The notes under the pieces: model-generated | What the model saw: the letters and a program-made list of their open reading frames with translations, nothing else | The model's database searches: none | What the model was told of the DNA's origin: nothing | Source of the DNA: Lachnotalea sp041821265 | GTDB lineage: Bacteria; Bacillota; Clostridia; Lachnospirales; Lachnospiraceae | Assembly (NCBI GenBank): GCA_041821265.1 | Contig: JBGUEQ010000018.1 | Coordinates: 15,313 to 79,312 of the forward strand | Direction: 5' to 3' | Length of the DNA stretch: 64,000 nt | Translations under genes and position numbers: made by a program | Shown: positions 17,289 to 26,227 of the stretch, in pieces | Numbering within the stretch: the first letter of the stretch is position 1 | Layout of the letters: every line of letters starts with the position of its first letter

Positions 17289-18770
17289 ATGAAAAAGAAA
17301 TTTTTTTTTGCTGTGTCACTGATAATATTAATTACAATATGCATTTTATTTCAGAAAGAATTCCGATTTAGCAAGACAGGATTGACATTATTAGATGCAT
17401 ATAAAAAAGGATATGGAGTGGCACATACATTAAATAAAGATTCAATGCTATATACAATGACTAGTGCTGATGTGGAAGGTCAAAAAGAGCATTATGAAGG
17501 CATAAAAGGGATACGAAATAATTGGAATATAGATTTTGCAGTACCCGATTCAACTACACATTACATAATTCAAATTGAAAATGGGAAAATTATTAAAACG
17601 TCAAAAACGGTGGGGGTGAAAAAATATAAGAACGAGCTAATTGCTTCTCAAGATTTATTGATAAATTCTCCTGAAGCTTTAAAAATAGCTAAGAAGAGTT
17701 TTGGAATTAAAAAAGGGAAGATATGGGCAATTGGATATCATTATACCGTACATAAAATCAAAAACCAAACGTGTATTATTGTAACTGCATCAGATATAGA
17801 CGATCAGTTAACACGAATTACTATTGATGCGACTGCTGGAAATATTGTTAATGCTGAGCATAAAATACAATTAGGAGGAGGATTGTATTTTGGTGACAGT
17901 TTACTAAATGTTATAGATAAGTTTGAAGTTACCGGAATTACTGAAACTAGAGATTCTTCAATTGTTGCTTTATGGGGAGGTAGATTAATAAATACAATAG
18001 AATATTATCCAGAAATAATGTATCAGTATAATGAGGAGGGATGGAAACGACTACAGACCAAAGATGATATTAGAAATATTATTATTTTGGATGAGATTAA
18101 AGATAAGATAATAGTAGTTTACACTCAAAAAGTAGAAATATTTGACTTACAGACTAAAAAATGGACAAGTCTGGTTACAAATAATCAGATACTGGGTTCT
18201 GGTAGTAATGGAAAGACAGCTTTTTTGATAACAAATAAAAATATTATATCAATAGATAGTAAATTGAGATTAGATTATTTGCTTGATTTTACTAATAATA
18301 CTTTGCCAGTAACTGAAGATGTAGTTGACATAGGAATAAACGGAACCATTTATTTTGGCTGTGCTAATAAGATATGCTTTTTTTATGGTGAAGAACTAAA
18401 ATCGATAGATTTATTTGAAAGTAATATATTAGATATAAAAATTAAAGATGATTATTTATATATTTTATCTGAAAAACAAATTTACATTTATGATGTTAAT
18501 GTAGGTTTCGTTATTTTTAGCACAGACAACAAAAATTCTTTAGTTAATTTTATTGATGATCAGTCAAGCAATAAGATTTTATGTTTAGATGGTGACTCAC
18601 ATTTATTTCAAATAGAAACAAAGGAGAGTGATTGGAAAATTATACAACTAAAAACTCCAGATAAAAATGTGTATGGTAATTTAAGAGATATACTAATAAA
18701 TAAAGAAGGAAAATGCTATTATGCAACCCAATCAATTAGCAAATGGATGGAATTATCAAAAAAGGAGTGA
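17289..18770 (+). CDS. Membrane-anchored or secreted protein of unknown function (493 aa)
   Basis: ATG after GGAGAG. A lysine-rich start and one hydrophobic helix (residues 5-21) suggest a membrane anchor or signal peptide; there is no lipobox. Residues 100-200 look like a PepSY-type alpha+beta unit (ASQDLLINSPEALKIAKKSFGI, then IDATAGNIVNAEHKIQL). The remainder consists of repeated short beta stretches (IIILDEIKDKIIVVY, KVEIFDLQTKKWTSL, YLYILSEKQIYIYD), compatible with a beta-propeller. It is unusually AT-rich. It overlaps nothing and is followed 4 bases later by a secreted 3D-like protein gene. I cannot name the family. Confidence 0.6.
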   Translation: MKKKFFFAVSLIILITICILFQKEFRFSKTGLTLLDAYKKGYGVAHTLNKDSMLYTMTSADVEGQKEHYEGIKGIRNNWNIDFAVPDSTTHYIIQIENGKIIKTSKTVGVKKYKNELIASQDLLINSPEALKIAKKSFGIKKGKIWAIGYHYTVHKIKNQTCIIVTASDIDDQLTRITIDATAGNIVNAEHKIQLGGGLYFGDSLLNVIDKFEVTGITETRDSSIVALWGGRLINTIEYYPEIMYQYNEEGWKRLQTKDDIRNIIILDEIKDKIIVVYTQKVEIFDLQTKKWTSLVTNNQILGSGSNGKTAFLITNKNIISIDSKLRLDYLLDFTNNTLPVTEDVVDIGINGTIYFGCANKICFFYGEELKSIDLFESNILDIKIKDDYLYILSEKQIYIYDVNVGFVIFSTDNKNSLVNFIDDQSSNKILCLDGDSHLFQIETKESDWKIIQLKTPDKNVYGNLRDILINKEGKCYYATQSISKWMELSKKE

Positions 18771-18774
18771 AATT

Positions 18775-19209
18775 ATGATAAAAAGAAGAATGAAAACCAC
18801 AGCTATTTTATTTTTAATGTCTTTGATACTTACGATTACAATACTACCTAATAATGTTAATGCCGCAACAACTCGCACTAATCAAAGTGCTACTGCTGAT
18901 TACGATAAAGGAGATCTTAGTGCTACTGGTATAGAAATGGAAATTGGTTATTGTGCGGTGCATTATAAAAATGGCAATCCACTTAATCCGGTTATACCGT
19001 TTGGTACATATCTTTATATAGATAATATAAGCAGCGGACAGGGGAAAAATATGGATATTATTGAGACTTCTGCTGGGGAAGTTTCGGTTTGGAGAGTTGA
19101 AGATACGGGTTCTGGCTCTGGAAAAACAACATATTGGGTAGATTTTTTCCTGGAAGACTATAATGATGCAGTAAATTTTGGTACAGGAACTGTAACATAT
19201 CATTATTAA
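18775..19209 (+). CDS. Secreted 3D-domain-like protein
   Basis: The start is ATG at 18775 with AAGGAG upstream; a longer frame from 18721 overlaps the previous gene. The 144-aa product has a Sec signal peptide cleaved near NVNAA. The rest reads like a small 3D (Asp-Asp-Asp) double-psi barrel: IPFGTYLYIDNI, VWRVEDTGSGSG with the EDTG Asp, and YWVDFFLEDYNDAVNFGTGTV with the second Asp. 3D domains occur in lytic transglycosylases such as MltA and in stationary-phase wall proteins such as YuiC. The residues are less conserved than usual, so enzyme activity is uncertain. It is in an operon with the 493-aa protein. Confidence 0.6.
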   Translation: MIKRRMKTTAILFLMSLILTITILPNNVNAATTRTNQSATADYDKGDLSATGIEMEIGYCAVHYKNGNPLNPVIPFGTYLYIDNISSGQGKNMDIIETSAGEVSVWRVEDTGSGSGKTTYWVDFFLEDYNDAVNFGTGTVTYHY

Positions 19210-19222
19210 TAATTTCTACATA

Positions 19223-19265
19223 AAAAAATCATACGGACAAGCATCGCTTGTTAGTATGATTTTTT
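19223..19265 (+). terminator. Bidirectional terminator
   Basis: The stem AAAAAATCATAC/GTATGATTTTTT has an inner hairpin ACAAGC/GCTTGT. It lies between convergent genes and works on paper in both directions. Confidence 0.85.
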
Positions 19266-19268
19266 GTT

Positions 19269-19724
19269 TTATTGAGGTAAGGGTTTAATAACAATATCTT
19301 CATATCTCGATGGTAGTGGATATGTTTTTTTATGTTCATATGAATCTAAGCTGATATCACCAGTAGAACTTACAGTATAGGTGATTTCATCATATCCGAC
19401 GGGTGTGTGTGATCCTATTTGTGGAGTAACACCAAATTTTATTAAAGTAGCATTGTTACGTAAACTTTGCATTTCAATAATATCTACATAATATGGGAAT
19501 AATTTTACGCCATTAGAGAGATATTCTAAATAATAATCATCAAGTGCTTTGCCCATTGGTTGTAGAAAAAGTGAAATAATCAAATGGTCCTTAACATCCT
19601 GATTTTCAACCGTACTTGTTTGAAATGTTTGCTGTTTTAAATTTTTGTCAGAAAAAAAAGATAATAAAACTGCCATCATTAAAATGATAATGATTAATTG
19701 AAGTACAAGATAGTGTTTTTTCAT
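19269..19724 (-). CDS. Membrane-anchored DUF3888-like protein
   Basis: A 151-aa protein with an N-terminal hydrophobic helix (residues 5-24). The outer domain resembles DUF3888: DHLIISLFLQPMGKALDDYY, then YVDIIEMQSL, PQIGSHTPVGYDEITYTVS, ending GDISLDSYEHKK. Members are secreted or anchored small proteins of unknown role in Firmicutes. It is convergent with the 3D-like gene. Assignment rests on motif memory and is moderate. Confidence 0.5.
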   Translation of the reverse strand: MKKHYLVLQLIIIILMMAVLLSFFSDKNLKQQTFQTSTVENQDVKDHLIISLFLQPMGKALDDYYLEYLSNGVKLFPYYVDIIEMQSLRNNATLIKFGVTPQIGSHTPVGYDEITYTVSSTGDISLDSYEHKKTYPLPSRYEDIVIKPLPQ

Positions 19725-19943
19725 TGATTGAAGCTCCGTACTTTTTATAATATATATATACTAATTGTTTAAGTAAAATATGATATATTATACTGTATAA
19801 TATATTATTACTAAAGCTCTAAAAATATTATCTGCCCTGATTCCAGCTCCAACAGTTTCACAAAGCTATAAAGTTACTTGGTGTTCTCATAATTAACAGA
19901 TAAATTCTCTTTACTAATACCACCTGCTATAGGTTAGATTGGA

Positions 19944-20139
19944 CTATCTATAAAACAACCTCTTATAACAGCTTCTTTTCCATGTCAACACGTAAAACAA
20001 GCTGGCCATAATCATTTTTCCAAACCCAATATCATAGGTTGAATCCACAAATTGTTTTGTGATACATTCATATATTTCAACACATACTTCATCATCTGGA
20101 TCGAGCTGCGCTAAAAAATCATAAATATTTATTTTGCAT
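19944..20139 (-). pseudogene. Relic of a small protein gene
   Basis: An ATG at 20139 with AAAAGGGG before it opens a frame that stops after five codons. Shifting by one base gives a protein-like run: INIYDFLAQLDPDDEVCVEI, then FVDSTYDIGFGKMIMASLFY, ending at 19944. I do not recognise the product. It lies just beyond tnpC. The rest of the 19725-20228 gap holds no other recognisable feature. Confidence 0.35.
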
Positions 20140-20228
20140 TTTATACCCCTTTTCTATAATCGCCTTTTGATTGTATAGCGGATATTTACAGTGGTTAAAG
20201 TACTAAGTACTAATTATTAAACATTTTA

Positions 20229-20600
20229 TTAATCGTTTTCATAATAAGTTTGTCCATATTTTCTTTTTAAAATATCTTTCAATCTTGTAACTTCGGCTTC
20301 TAATTCTTTGATACGCTTATTTTTTGCGGCCAATAGAATATCTTTACCATTGTCAGTTACTCTTGATTTAATTGTCTTATTTTTCTTCATTTGTCTTAAT
20401 GAATCTATTGTATCAAAATGATTGTTATATAAGTAACGTTTTGATACGGAGGCCCTTTTCGACAAGCTGTTAAAATTTATTTCAGCATGTTCGGCTACCA
20501 TTTCATATATTGCTGACTCCACCCGGTTATTGCACCTTGATTTTTTTTCTTCACGAAATTTTTCTATACCTGTAGTGTTACGTTTATTGCTGTCATTCAT
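20229..20600 (-). CDS. tnpC: Tn554 TnpC-like (DUF6262) transposition protein
   Basis: A 123-aa basic protein from the ATG at 20600 (AGGTG upstream), 7 bases after the tnpB stop; an earlier GTG at 20621 is possible. TGIEKFREEKKSR, then VSKRYLYNNHFDTIDSLRQM (a TetR-like helical pair), then a C-terminal coiled coil KRIKELEAEVTRLKDILKR. TnpC of Tn554 has the same size (about 125 aa) and influences transposition frequency and orientation. Confidence 0.8.
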   Translation of the reverse strand: MNDSNKRNTTGIEKFREEKKSRCNNRVESAIYEMVAEHAEINFNSLSKRASVSKRYLYNNHFDTIDSLRQMKKNKTIKSRVTDNGKDILLAAKNKRIKELEAEVTRLKDILKRKYGQTYYEND

Positions 20601-20607
20601 AATTTTT

Positions 20608-22539
20608 TCACCTGTACTCACGTCTTTCTTTCCCCGCTGGGTGGTGAGTTTTTCCTGTTTTCAATTCTCCCAAGATTTTCTCGTATCTATGTAGAAGGGC
20701 CTCATTTTTTTCTACCCATATACTTCGACCAAGTTCTTTGCCTCTTTTTATCATTTCTTTCAGTTCACATATTTCCTGTTCATACTGTGGTATAAAATCC
20801 ACCGAAGTACATAAATTTGTGCAATCGAGACAGGGGTTCAGCTGCATAGTACATGCAACTTTATGTGGTTTCATGCAATAGCCTAATGGCATGCGTACTG
20901 CATCAAGATTTTGCCGAATATATTCCCATTCAATAAGATCTTCATCAAGTTCATTATCAAAGTCTAATTTTTTTAGTGTTCCTTCTGGTTGAAGCTTAAA
21001 AACGCCTTCCTGCATGACCTTTTCCCATGACTTACGCATCGTTTCATCAAGGATTTTTGCATAGCGCATAGTCATCTCCGGAGAAACGTGTGCAAGCCAT
21101 TTTGGGACATGTAAAATATTCATTCCACCATTTATCAACTCTACCCCTTTTGTGTGTCTAAAGGCATGATTTTTGAAATGAAATATTTCTCCACTATCAT
21201 CTGTAATATTGAATTTAGGTGCGTTAGAGTTTAAGACATCTCTTACAGAACCACTTGTATAGCATAGGCCCTTTCTTTTTCCTGTCAGAATAGGAAATAA
21301 TAATTTATTGGGATTATTTTCTTCATTGCTTTTTTTTCTTGTTTCTTCAATTATCTGTTTCACAACATTAGCGACAGTATCATCAATTGGCACTCTGTGA
21401 CCTAATATATAAGTTTTAGAAATATCTCCACAAAGATACCATCCACTTTCTGATTTTTCGAGGCAAGTATCATATTTTAATGACATAACATCGGATATAC
21501 GCCATCCGCTTGCTCGAAGCAATATGATTACAGGAATGTACTTTCTAGGGGATATTTCATCTAAATGATCCTCTAATTGCTGTAGTACCCCAGCAGGAAT
21601 GTATTTAATGGTTCCGTCCCAATGCTGAGGGATTTTAGGCATATCTTCAGGAAATATGAGTTTTTCATAAAACATAGTTGGAGCTTCTGGATATTCAGCT
21701 ACTTGTGAATAGGCTAAGAATTGGCGAATGATAATTAAGTATTTTAATCTTCCCGAAGGTCCTGGATTTTGAGTTAACAGGTCGTGAATAAATCCTTCCA
21801 TATGTCTTCGTTTTAAGTTGTTAATTTCTTGCCACTTGGGCTCTACTCTGTTTATATACCGAAAGAAATATTTAAATGCTCGAACCTCGTGACCACAATG
21901 TGCCAGTCCAAACCTAACTATCTGCTTCTTTTCATATCTTTTGACCATTTCTCTAAACACAGCAGGAATTTCGGTAAAGTTAAGCTTATATGTTGATGAA
22001 GTTTCGGTTCTCTTTGCACCTGGAATTCTTCTAAAATCCCAAATATCTTTTTCTATCTCATCCCTTGTATCATAAAGATTTAAGAAAAACCTATATGGTT
22101 CACGAAGCATAGCAGGATAAAGGTTATAATTAACCTTTCCATTAGTATGACCTACACCAGATTCTACTAAGAAATCATTCCATTTTTTACAGGCTTCTTC
22201 AATGGGAAGTTCGGAAAAACTCTCTAAGGTTGGATAATTTTGAAATAGAAAAGTCCCCATTTTCATTAGCGTCCCAGCATAGGATAGTAGTGTCTGTACG
22301 CTTGTTACTGAATTTTCTATACGATATGCAAAAAAATATTTCAATTCTTCTCTCAGTGGAAGAGGTATGAATTCAAAATGTATATACCTCACAGTGTGGA
22401 CATGTAACGGGACATTATCATACTTCTGAAAAACAGGATTTTTTCTATCCCACAAATCGCATTTCCAATATGGATCGACATCTTGAAATAGCATAGGTTG
22501 GTTTTCGTTGTATTTAATAAAACTGATTAGTTGGCTCAT
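20608..22539 (-). CDS. tnpB: Tn554 TnpB-like tyrosine recombinase
   Basis: A 643-aa site-specific integrase. The catalytic tyrosine-recombinase domain spans about residues 330-530: RASGWRISDVMSL (first Arg), HAFRHTKGVEL (His-x-x-Arg), LAHVSPEMTMRYAKI with the nucleophile Tyr. The C-terminal 100 residues hold a Cys-rich cluster (GYCMKPHKVAC, CLDCTNLC) as in Tn554 TnpB, probably zinc-binding. It starts at ATG with AGAGG, overlapping tnpA by 26 bases. It is full length and looks intact. Confidence 0.9.
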   Translation of the reverse strand: MSQLISFIKYNENQPMLFQDVDPYWKCDLWDRKNPVFQKYDNVPLHVHTVRYIHFEFIPLPLREELKYFFAYRIENSVTSVQTLLSYAGTLMKMGTFLFQNYPTLESFSELPIEEACKKWNDFLVESGVGHTNGKVNYNLYPAMLREPYRFFLNLYDTRDEIEKDIWDFRRIPGAKRTETSSTYKLNFTEIPAVFREMVKRYEKKQIVRFGLAHCGHEVRAFKYFFRYINRVEPKWQEINNLKRRHMEGFIHDLLTQNPGPSGRLKYLIIIRQFLAYSQVAEYPEAPTMFYEKLIFPEDMPKIPQHWDGTIKYIPAGVLQQLEDHLDEISPRKYIPVIILLRASGWRISDVMSLKYDTCLEKSESGWYLCGDISKTYILGHRVPIDDTVANVVKQIIEETRKKSNEENNPNKLLFPILTGKRKGLCYTSGSVRDVLNSNAPKFNITDDSGEIFHFKNHAFRHTKGVELINGGMNILHVPKWLAHVSPEMTMRYAKILDETMRKSWEKVMQEGVFKLQPEGTLKKLDFDNELDEDLIEWEYIRQNLDAVRMPLGYCMKPHKVACTMQLNPCLDCTNLCTSVDFIPQYEQEICELKEMIKRGKELGRSIWVEKNEALLHRYEKILGELKTGKTHHPAGKERREYR

Positions 22540-23650
22540 TTTTATTTCCTCTTAGTTTAAATAAATTCTCTGTCATTTTCCAAGCTTCACGCAGTTCTTC
22601 ATCTGTTGGATGGGAATAAAGCTGCATTGGTGTTTGTACATTCGACCATCCGCCACGTAATCTAATCTGCTCAAAGCCCCATCCATTACGCCTTAGCATA
22701 TCGAAATGTGTGTGTCTGAATAAGTGCGGTGTTACAAAGATGCTTGTTTCTTTTCTTAGCCTTCGGAAAAGAGCATTAACAGTATCGTATTCCATTGGAA
22801 AACCCTTTCTTTTTCCTAAAAGCTTAACAAACACATAATTGGTATTTACCTCATCTGTATGAATTAATGATATATAATTAAGGAATTCATTAATAAGATT
22901 AGCAGAAACATCAATTTTTCTTAAACTATATACGTTTTTTATCTCAGAACCATTTTCTGTATTTGTTCTATCATTGATTTCTATCTTTCTACTTTCTATT
23001 TCAATATCTTCTAGCCATAAAGAGAGGCATTCACCAACCCGAAAACCTGTCTCCCATAAAAGCAGTATTAAAAATCTGTCGCGAGGATTATTACAAGCTT
23101 TCAATAGATTTTCTACCATTTGTATATCCAATACCTTTTGATGCTTTTTAGACTCTTTTAATAAAAATATACTTTTTTTCAACTTCATTCCTCTATGGAT
23201 ATGATACAGAAATCCCTTGTATGGAATTGATGTTCTCGTCGCTTCATAAACAGTATCTTTTCTCACATTTCCCAAATAGGAATTTGATTTATATAGGTAA
23301 TTATAAAAATTAACTACAGTAGCTACATATGTATTAATAGTTGCTGGCATTCGCAAAGGTTTAATCCTATTAATGGGAATTATTTTGCCATTATCAAAAG
23401 GGTTCTGTAACCATCGCATGTAACCAGGAATATCATCCAAGATTACATCCGTATATAACTTTTCTTTGTGAATGAGATAATCAAAAAAACTCTTTAAGTG
23501 GTAGCAATATGCGCGCAATGAATTTCTACTTTTACCAGCATGGTCCTTAAATTTAAGAAATTTCATGACCGGTTCTACGGGGTTACCGTATTCATCAATC
23601 AGTAGATAGCGGATTTCGTTATTAGGCGTAATGATAGTTTCAACTTTCAT
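22514..23650 (-). CDS. tnpA: Tn554 TnpA-like tyrosine recombinase
   Basis: A 378-aa tyrosine recombinase. An N-terminal SAM-like core-binding domain (residues 25-130) is followed by the catalytic domain: ETGFRVGECLSLW (Arg), TPHLFRHTHFDML (His-x-x-Arg), GWSNVQTPMQLYSHPT with the nucleophile Tyr. The second ATG (23650) is preferred because AAAGG lies 6 bases upstream of it, whereas the first ATG touches that Shine-Dalgarno. The length matches Tn554 TnpA (361 aa). It is the first gene of the unit. Confidence 0.88.
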   Translation of the reverse strand: MKVETIITPNNEIRYLLIDEYGNPVEPVMKFLKFKDHAGKSRNSLRAYCYHLKSFFDYLIHKEKLYTDVILDDIPGYMRWLQNPFDNGKIIPINRIKPLRMPATINTYVATVVNFYNYLYKSNSYLGNVRKDTVYEATRTSIPYKGFLYHIHRGMKLKKSIFLLKESKKHQKVLDIQMVENLLKACNNPRDRFLILLLWETGFRVGECLSLWLEDIEIESRKIEINDRTNTENGSEIKNVYSLRKIDVSANLINEFLNYISLIHTDEVNTNYVFVKLLGKRKGFPMEYDTVNALFRRLRKETSIFVTPHLFRHTHFDMLRRNGWGFEQIRLRGGWSNVQTPMQLYSHPTDEELREAWKMTENLFKLRGNKNEPTNQFY

Positions 23651-23662
23651 AGGCATCCTTTC

Positions 23663-23749
23663 TCTGTGTTTACTTTGTAGTCACAACATAGAATCAAGTT
23701 AGTTTACCATTAAAATAGCATACTTTTTTAGTCTGTGTTTACTTAGTAT
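23663..23749. repeat. Direct repeat pair at the putative left end of the Tn554-like element
   Basis: TCTGTGTTTACTTTGTAG (23663-23680) and TCTGTGTTTACTTAGTAT (23732-23749) are 69 bases apart. They lie between tnpA and the flanking DNA, where recombinase-binding sites are expected. The element boundary itself is not proven. Confidence 0.5.
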
Positions 23750-23916
23750 ACCATAAAAGTTGTAGCTCCAGATAAAACTTAAAAAGGCTGAATTCACATC
23801 TACATGAAAAATGATTTTTTCCACCATTACCACCTCTTACTTCCCATAATACCAAACATATGTTCGTATGTAAAGTGGAAAAATAATCAATGGGAAATGA
23901 CAACAAAGTGATGGTC

Positions 23917-24058
23917 GAATAACAATGTGTCTTCTTGCAGATACTCACGCGACTGGATGGATTTCGTAGCAATAAACTTTTCTCCATGTCGTGGGCTTTT
24001 GGGCACGTAATTCCTTTCTTTAACAGGGAAGTTTGTCGAACTTTCCTAATTAAAAGCG
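23917..24058 (+). repeat. Dispersed structured repeat, copy B
   Basis: It aligns with copies A (5811) and C (63716): GTGTCTTCTTGCAGATAC hairpin, TTTCGTAGCAATAAAC, an outer CATGTCGTG stem arm, GGGCACGTAAT and the final stem around AACAGGGAAGTTTGTCGAAC. It is the most diverged copy. It overlaps a spurious 124-codon frame that I reject as a gene. It sits between the Tn554-like element and the SRAP gene. Confidence 0.65.
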
Positions 24059-24112
24059 GATAATAATAGCCGCATGAATGGCTTATTCCATTCATACGAC
24101 CTTGTATTCTCA

Positions 24113-24691
24113 CTAAAACTCCAACCTCATTTGTTGCATTTCCGTTTTACTATCCAGTAGCGGTGGTACTTCATTTAAAATATAGTTTGTTTCTTTGTTT
24201 TCCATTAACCAAGGCTTGATCCATTCGTTTCTTAACACCACTGGCATCCTCGGATGAACTTTTTCCATCGATTGATTTGCCTTGGTTGTTAAAATCACGA
24301 ATCTATTTTCTTCATCATATAATCCAGCTAAATACATCACCGTTTCGTTTTTATTATAAAATTTAAATTTATTTCTTGACTCATCCCACTCATAGAACCC
24401 TTTTGCAGGAATAATACATCTCCTTGCCCCTAAGCAGTCCCGAAATGCTTTTTTCTCTGATACCGTTTCCGCTCTTGCATTAATAATCAAACCATTACTA
24501 TAATAATTTTTTAAACCCCAGGATAACAATTCTAGTGACACTATTGTATTGTGTGCAATTAGAACAGGCGCCTTAGCCGATGGCACCACATCCCCTACAT
24601 ACTTAGCAAGATTCATTTTTCGATCCAGATTAGCAACAATTTTTTGAAGCTCTACCGCTGTTTCTTCATCAATATAATATCGACCACACAA
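24113..24691 (-). CDS. SRAP/HMCES-family abasic-site processing protein
   Basis: The family requires a Cys immediately after the initiator Met, which forms the thiazolidine crosslink to abasic sites. The longest frame begins M-I-E-L-C-G-R, so the true start must be the TTG at 24691, giving Met-Cys-Gly-Arg-Tyr. GGATAGGTG lies at a workable distance. The 192-aa protein keeps the other active-site landmarks: INARAETV (Asn), GFYEWDE (Glu) and HPRMPVVL (His). It shields single-stranded DNA abasic sites during replication stress. It stands alone here, with repeat fragment F upstream. Confidence 0.88.
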   Translation of the reverse strand: MCGRYYIDEETAVELQKIVANLDRKMNLAKYVGDVVPSAKAPVLIAHNTIVSLELLSWGLKNYYSNGLIINARAETVSEKKAFRDCLGARRCIIPAKGFYEWDESRNKFKFYNKNETVMYLAGLYDEENRFVILTTKANQSMEKVHPRMPVVLRNEWIKPWLMENKETNYILNEVPPLLDSKTEMQQMRLEF

Positions 24692-24770
24692 TTCTATCAC
24701 CTATCCTTCCTATCTATCAGTAGATTGCCCTTCTTCCTTTATAACTATTATAATACATATAATAAAGGTC

Positions 24771-24820
24771 AACTATTCAGTACCTTCATAGTTACCGCTA
24801 CGCGATGCACACGCAAGCAA
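24771..24820 (+). repeat. MITE-like repeat, fragment F
   Basis: These 50 bases match the left 50 bases of the element at 55200-55331: ACTATTCAGTACC, TAGTTACCGCTACGC and ATGCACAC. The right part and second terminal repeat are missing. It lies between the flavoprotein stop and the SRAP start. Confidence 0.6.
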
Positions 24821-24829
24821 TTATTTGTC

Positions 24830-25627
24830 TTACTTTTTATATGTAACAATCATACGTTTTCCCAGTACTTTTCCCATCAAATAAAATATGCTACCGACTG
24901 CTATTTGATGTGGCATCACTGGTACATTTGAATCATATACTCTTTTTCTTCTGACTTCTTCTGTCCAATAAGCACCATCTTCTGTCTCATACTTTGTTCC
25001 TGCTGTATAATAGATACTCATTCCACGAAATATATTATAAGGTATTAACAATCCCGTTGACTGCACATGTATCTTTTTCGACAAAACATCTCTTCCAAAT
25101 TTTGCAGCACATTTTTGAATCGACTCTTCTTGGCTTTGACTTGGTTCATAAACGTTCCAACTCATGCTACGAACACTTTTTATATAACATTTATTATATC
25201 CAATTCCTTTTAAAAACTCTACAATACTTTTTGCCGCTGCTTTACCACCAACGCCACCTACCGTTGTAATTACCAATGCTTTCTTAGTGAAAAATTGTGG
25301 CCTATGCATCATATAGGTAAGATGGTCCATGAAATTTTTCAGCAATCCCGTTTCTCTCATAAAGAATGTAGTGGAGGCTACAATAAGACCGTCCGCTTTC
25401 TCCATTGCATCGATAATTGGTATCATTCTATTACTATGTGGACACACTTCATATCCTAACCGAAAACAATTACTACAACCTGTACAAAATGGCAAATTCA
25501 ATTCCGCTAAATGTATTTCTTGAAACTGGAATTGCTCATCTGTTTTTTTCAATTGTTCCATAACCATTTTTACTACTTTCCAGGTATTCCCTTTGTGTGG
25601 ACTTCCATTTATTACTAAGTATTGCAT
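24830..25627 (-). CDS. NAD(P)H-dependent FMN reductase, iron-sulfur flavoprotein-like
   Basis: A 265-aa flavodoxin-fold protein: VINGSPHKGNTWKVV for the FMN phosphate, then a cysteine cluster FCTGCSNCFRLGYEVCP (Cys-x2-Cys-x2-Cys-x6-Cys, close to the [4Fe-4S] motif of iron-sulfur flavoproteins), then VASTTFFMRETGLLKNFMDH. Such proteins pass electrons between FMN and Fe-S to unknown acceptors in anaerobes. The last 60 residues are an extension. RBS AGGAGG. It overlaps the upstream TetR gene by 13 bases, so the two are coupled and the TetR protein probably controls it. Confidence 0.82.
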   Translation of the reverse strand: MQYLVINGSPHKGNTWKVVKMVMEQLKKTDEQFQFQEIHLAELNLPFCTGCSNCFRLGYEVCPHSNRMIPIIDAMEKADGLIVASTTFFMRETGLLKNFMDHLTYMMHRPQFFTKKALVITTVGGVGGKAAAKSIVEFLKGIGYNKCYIKSVRSMSWNVYEPSQSQEESIQKCAAKFGRDVLSKKIHVQSTGLLIPYNIFRGMSIYYTAGTKYETEDGAYWTEEVRRKRVYDSNVPVMPHQIAVGSIFYLMGKVLGKRMIVTYKK

Positions 25628-26214
25628 ACTTCTCCTCCTATTATAATATCAATGATTTCTTCGATATAACAATCCCTTTGTTTTTTATCATAAAAATCTA
25701 CACCAATATTTTGCACTAGCACATCTTTTCTTAAAAAGGCTTCCTGTAAAATAGACAGTAAATAAAACGCCTTTTTCATATATTTCTTTGGATTTTGTCC
25801 ACCTGACATACAATATGCAAATCCTAATGCGGTATCGATTGAATTATCTTTTTCTTTCGGATTTTTCATATCACCTAATATTGACACTTTTGATATTTGT
25901 TTATTCTCCATTAAAAAATCAGCAACCTGCATTGCTACATGTTTCGTCATGTCTATTGGTTTCATTCCATCACTTTTTTCAAGTTTAAATGAATGAACGA
26001 CACCTCCAATCATTGTTTGTACGCATATCTCAATCAACTTTTTCTTGGATTCAAAATAATGATTAATTAAGCCCACTCCCACATGTGCTCTTGCTGCAAT
26101 ACTCCTAATTGTAAGTAACTCTATATTTCCATCTGTCTCTTTCATAAGAAGAATCGTTTGTTCTATAATTAATTTCTTTGTATGATCCGCTTTACTATTA
26201 TTATCTTTTATCAT
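25615..26214 (-). CDS. TetR/AcrR-family transcriptional regulator
   Basis: The start is the ATG at 26214 with AAAAGGAG 7 bases upstream. An earlier in-frame ATG at 26235 falls inside the operator palindrome and lacks an RBS. The 199-aa protein has the TetR HTH at residues 15-60 (LLTIRSIAARAHVGVGLINHYF), then a ligand-binding helical domain. The gene overlaps the iron-sulfur flavoprotein gene. It probably represses this two-gene operon through the palindrome at 26228-26242. Confidence 0.88.
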   Translation of the reverse strand: MIKDNNSKADHTKKLIIEQTILLMKETDGNIELLTIRSIAARAHVGVGLINHYFESKKKLIEICVQTMIGGVVHSFKLEKSDGMKPIDMTKHVAMQVADFLMENKQISKVSILGDMKNPKEKDNSIDTALGFAYCMSGGQNPKKYMKKAFYLLSILQEAFLRKDVLVQNIGVDFYDKKQRDCYIEEIIDIIIGGEVCNT

Positions 26215-26227
26215 AAGATTCTCCTTT

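Larger units (their letters stand above)
20201..23749 (-). mobile_element. Tn554-like transposon (tnpA-tnpB-tnpC core)
   Basis: Three overlapping or adjacent genes on the minus strand encode two tyrosine recombinases and a small coiled-coil protein in the tnpA-tnpB-tnpC order of Tn554. Such elements insert site-specifically and lack terminal inverted repeats. The ends given here are guesses: TCTGTGTTTACTT repeats upstream of tnpA (to 23749) and a TACTAAGT (20201-20208) beyond tnpC whose inverse ACTTAGTA is at 23741-23748. No resistance or other passenger gene is seen between tnpC and 20201. Confidence 0.7.

Noticed and set aside
23739..24113. A 124-codon frame on the minus strand between the transposon and the SRAP gene
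   Set aside because: It runs through structured repeat copy B, has no domain or RBS, and its protein looks like translated non-coding DNA.
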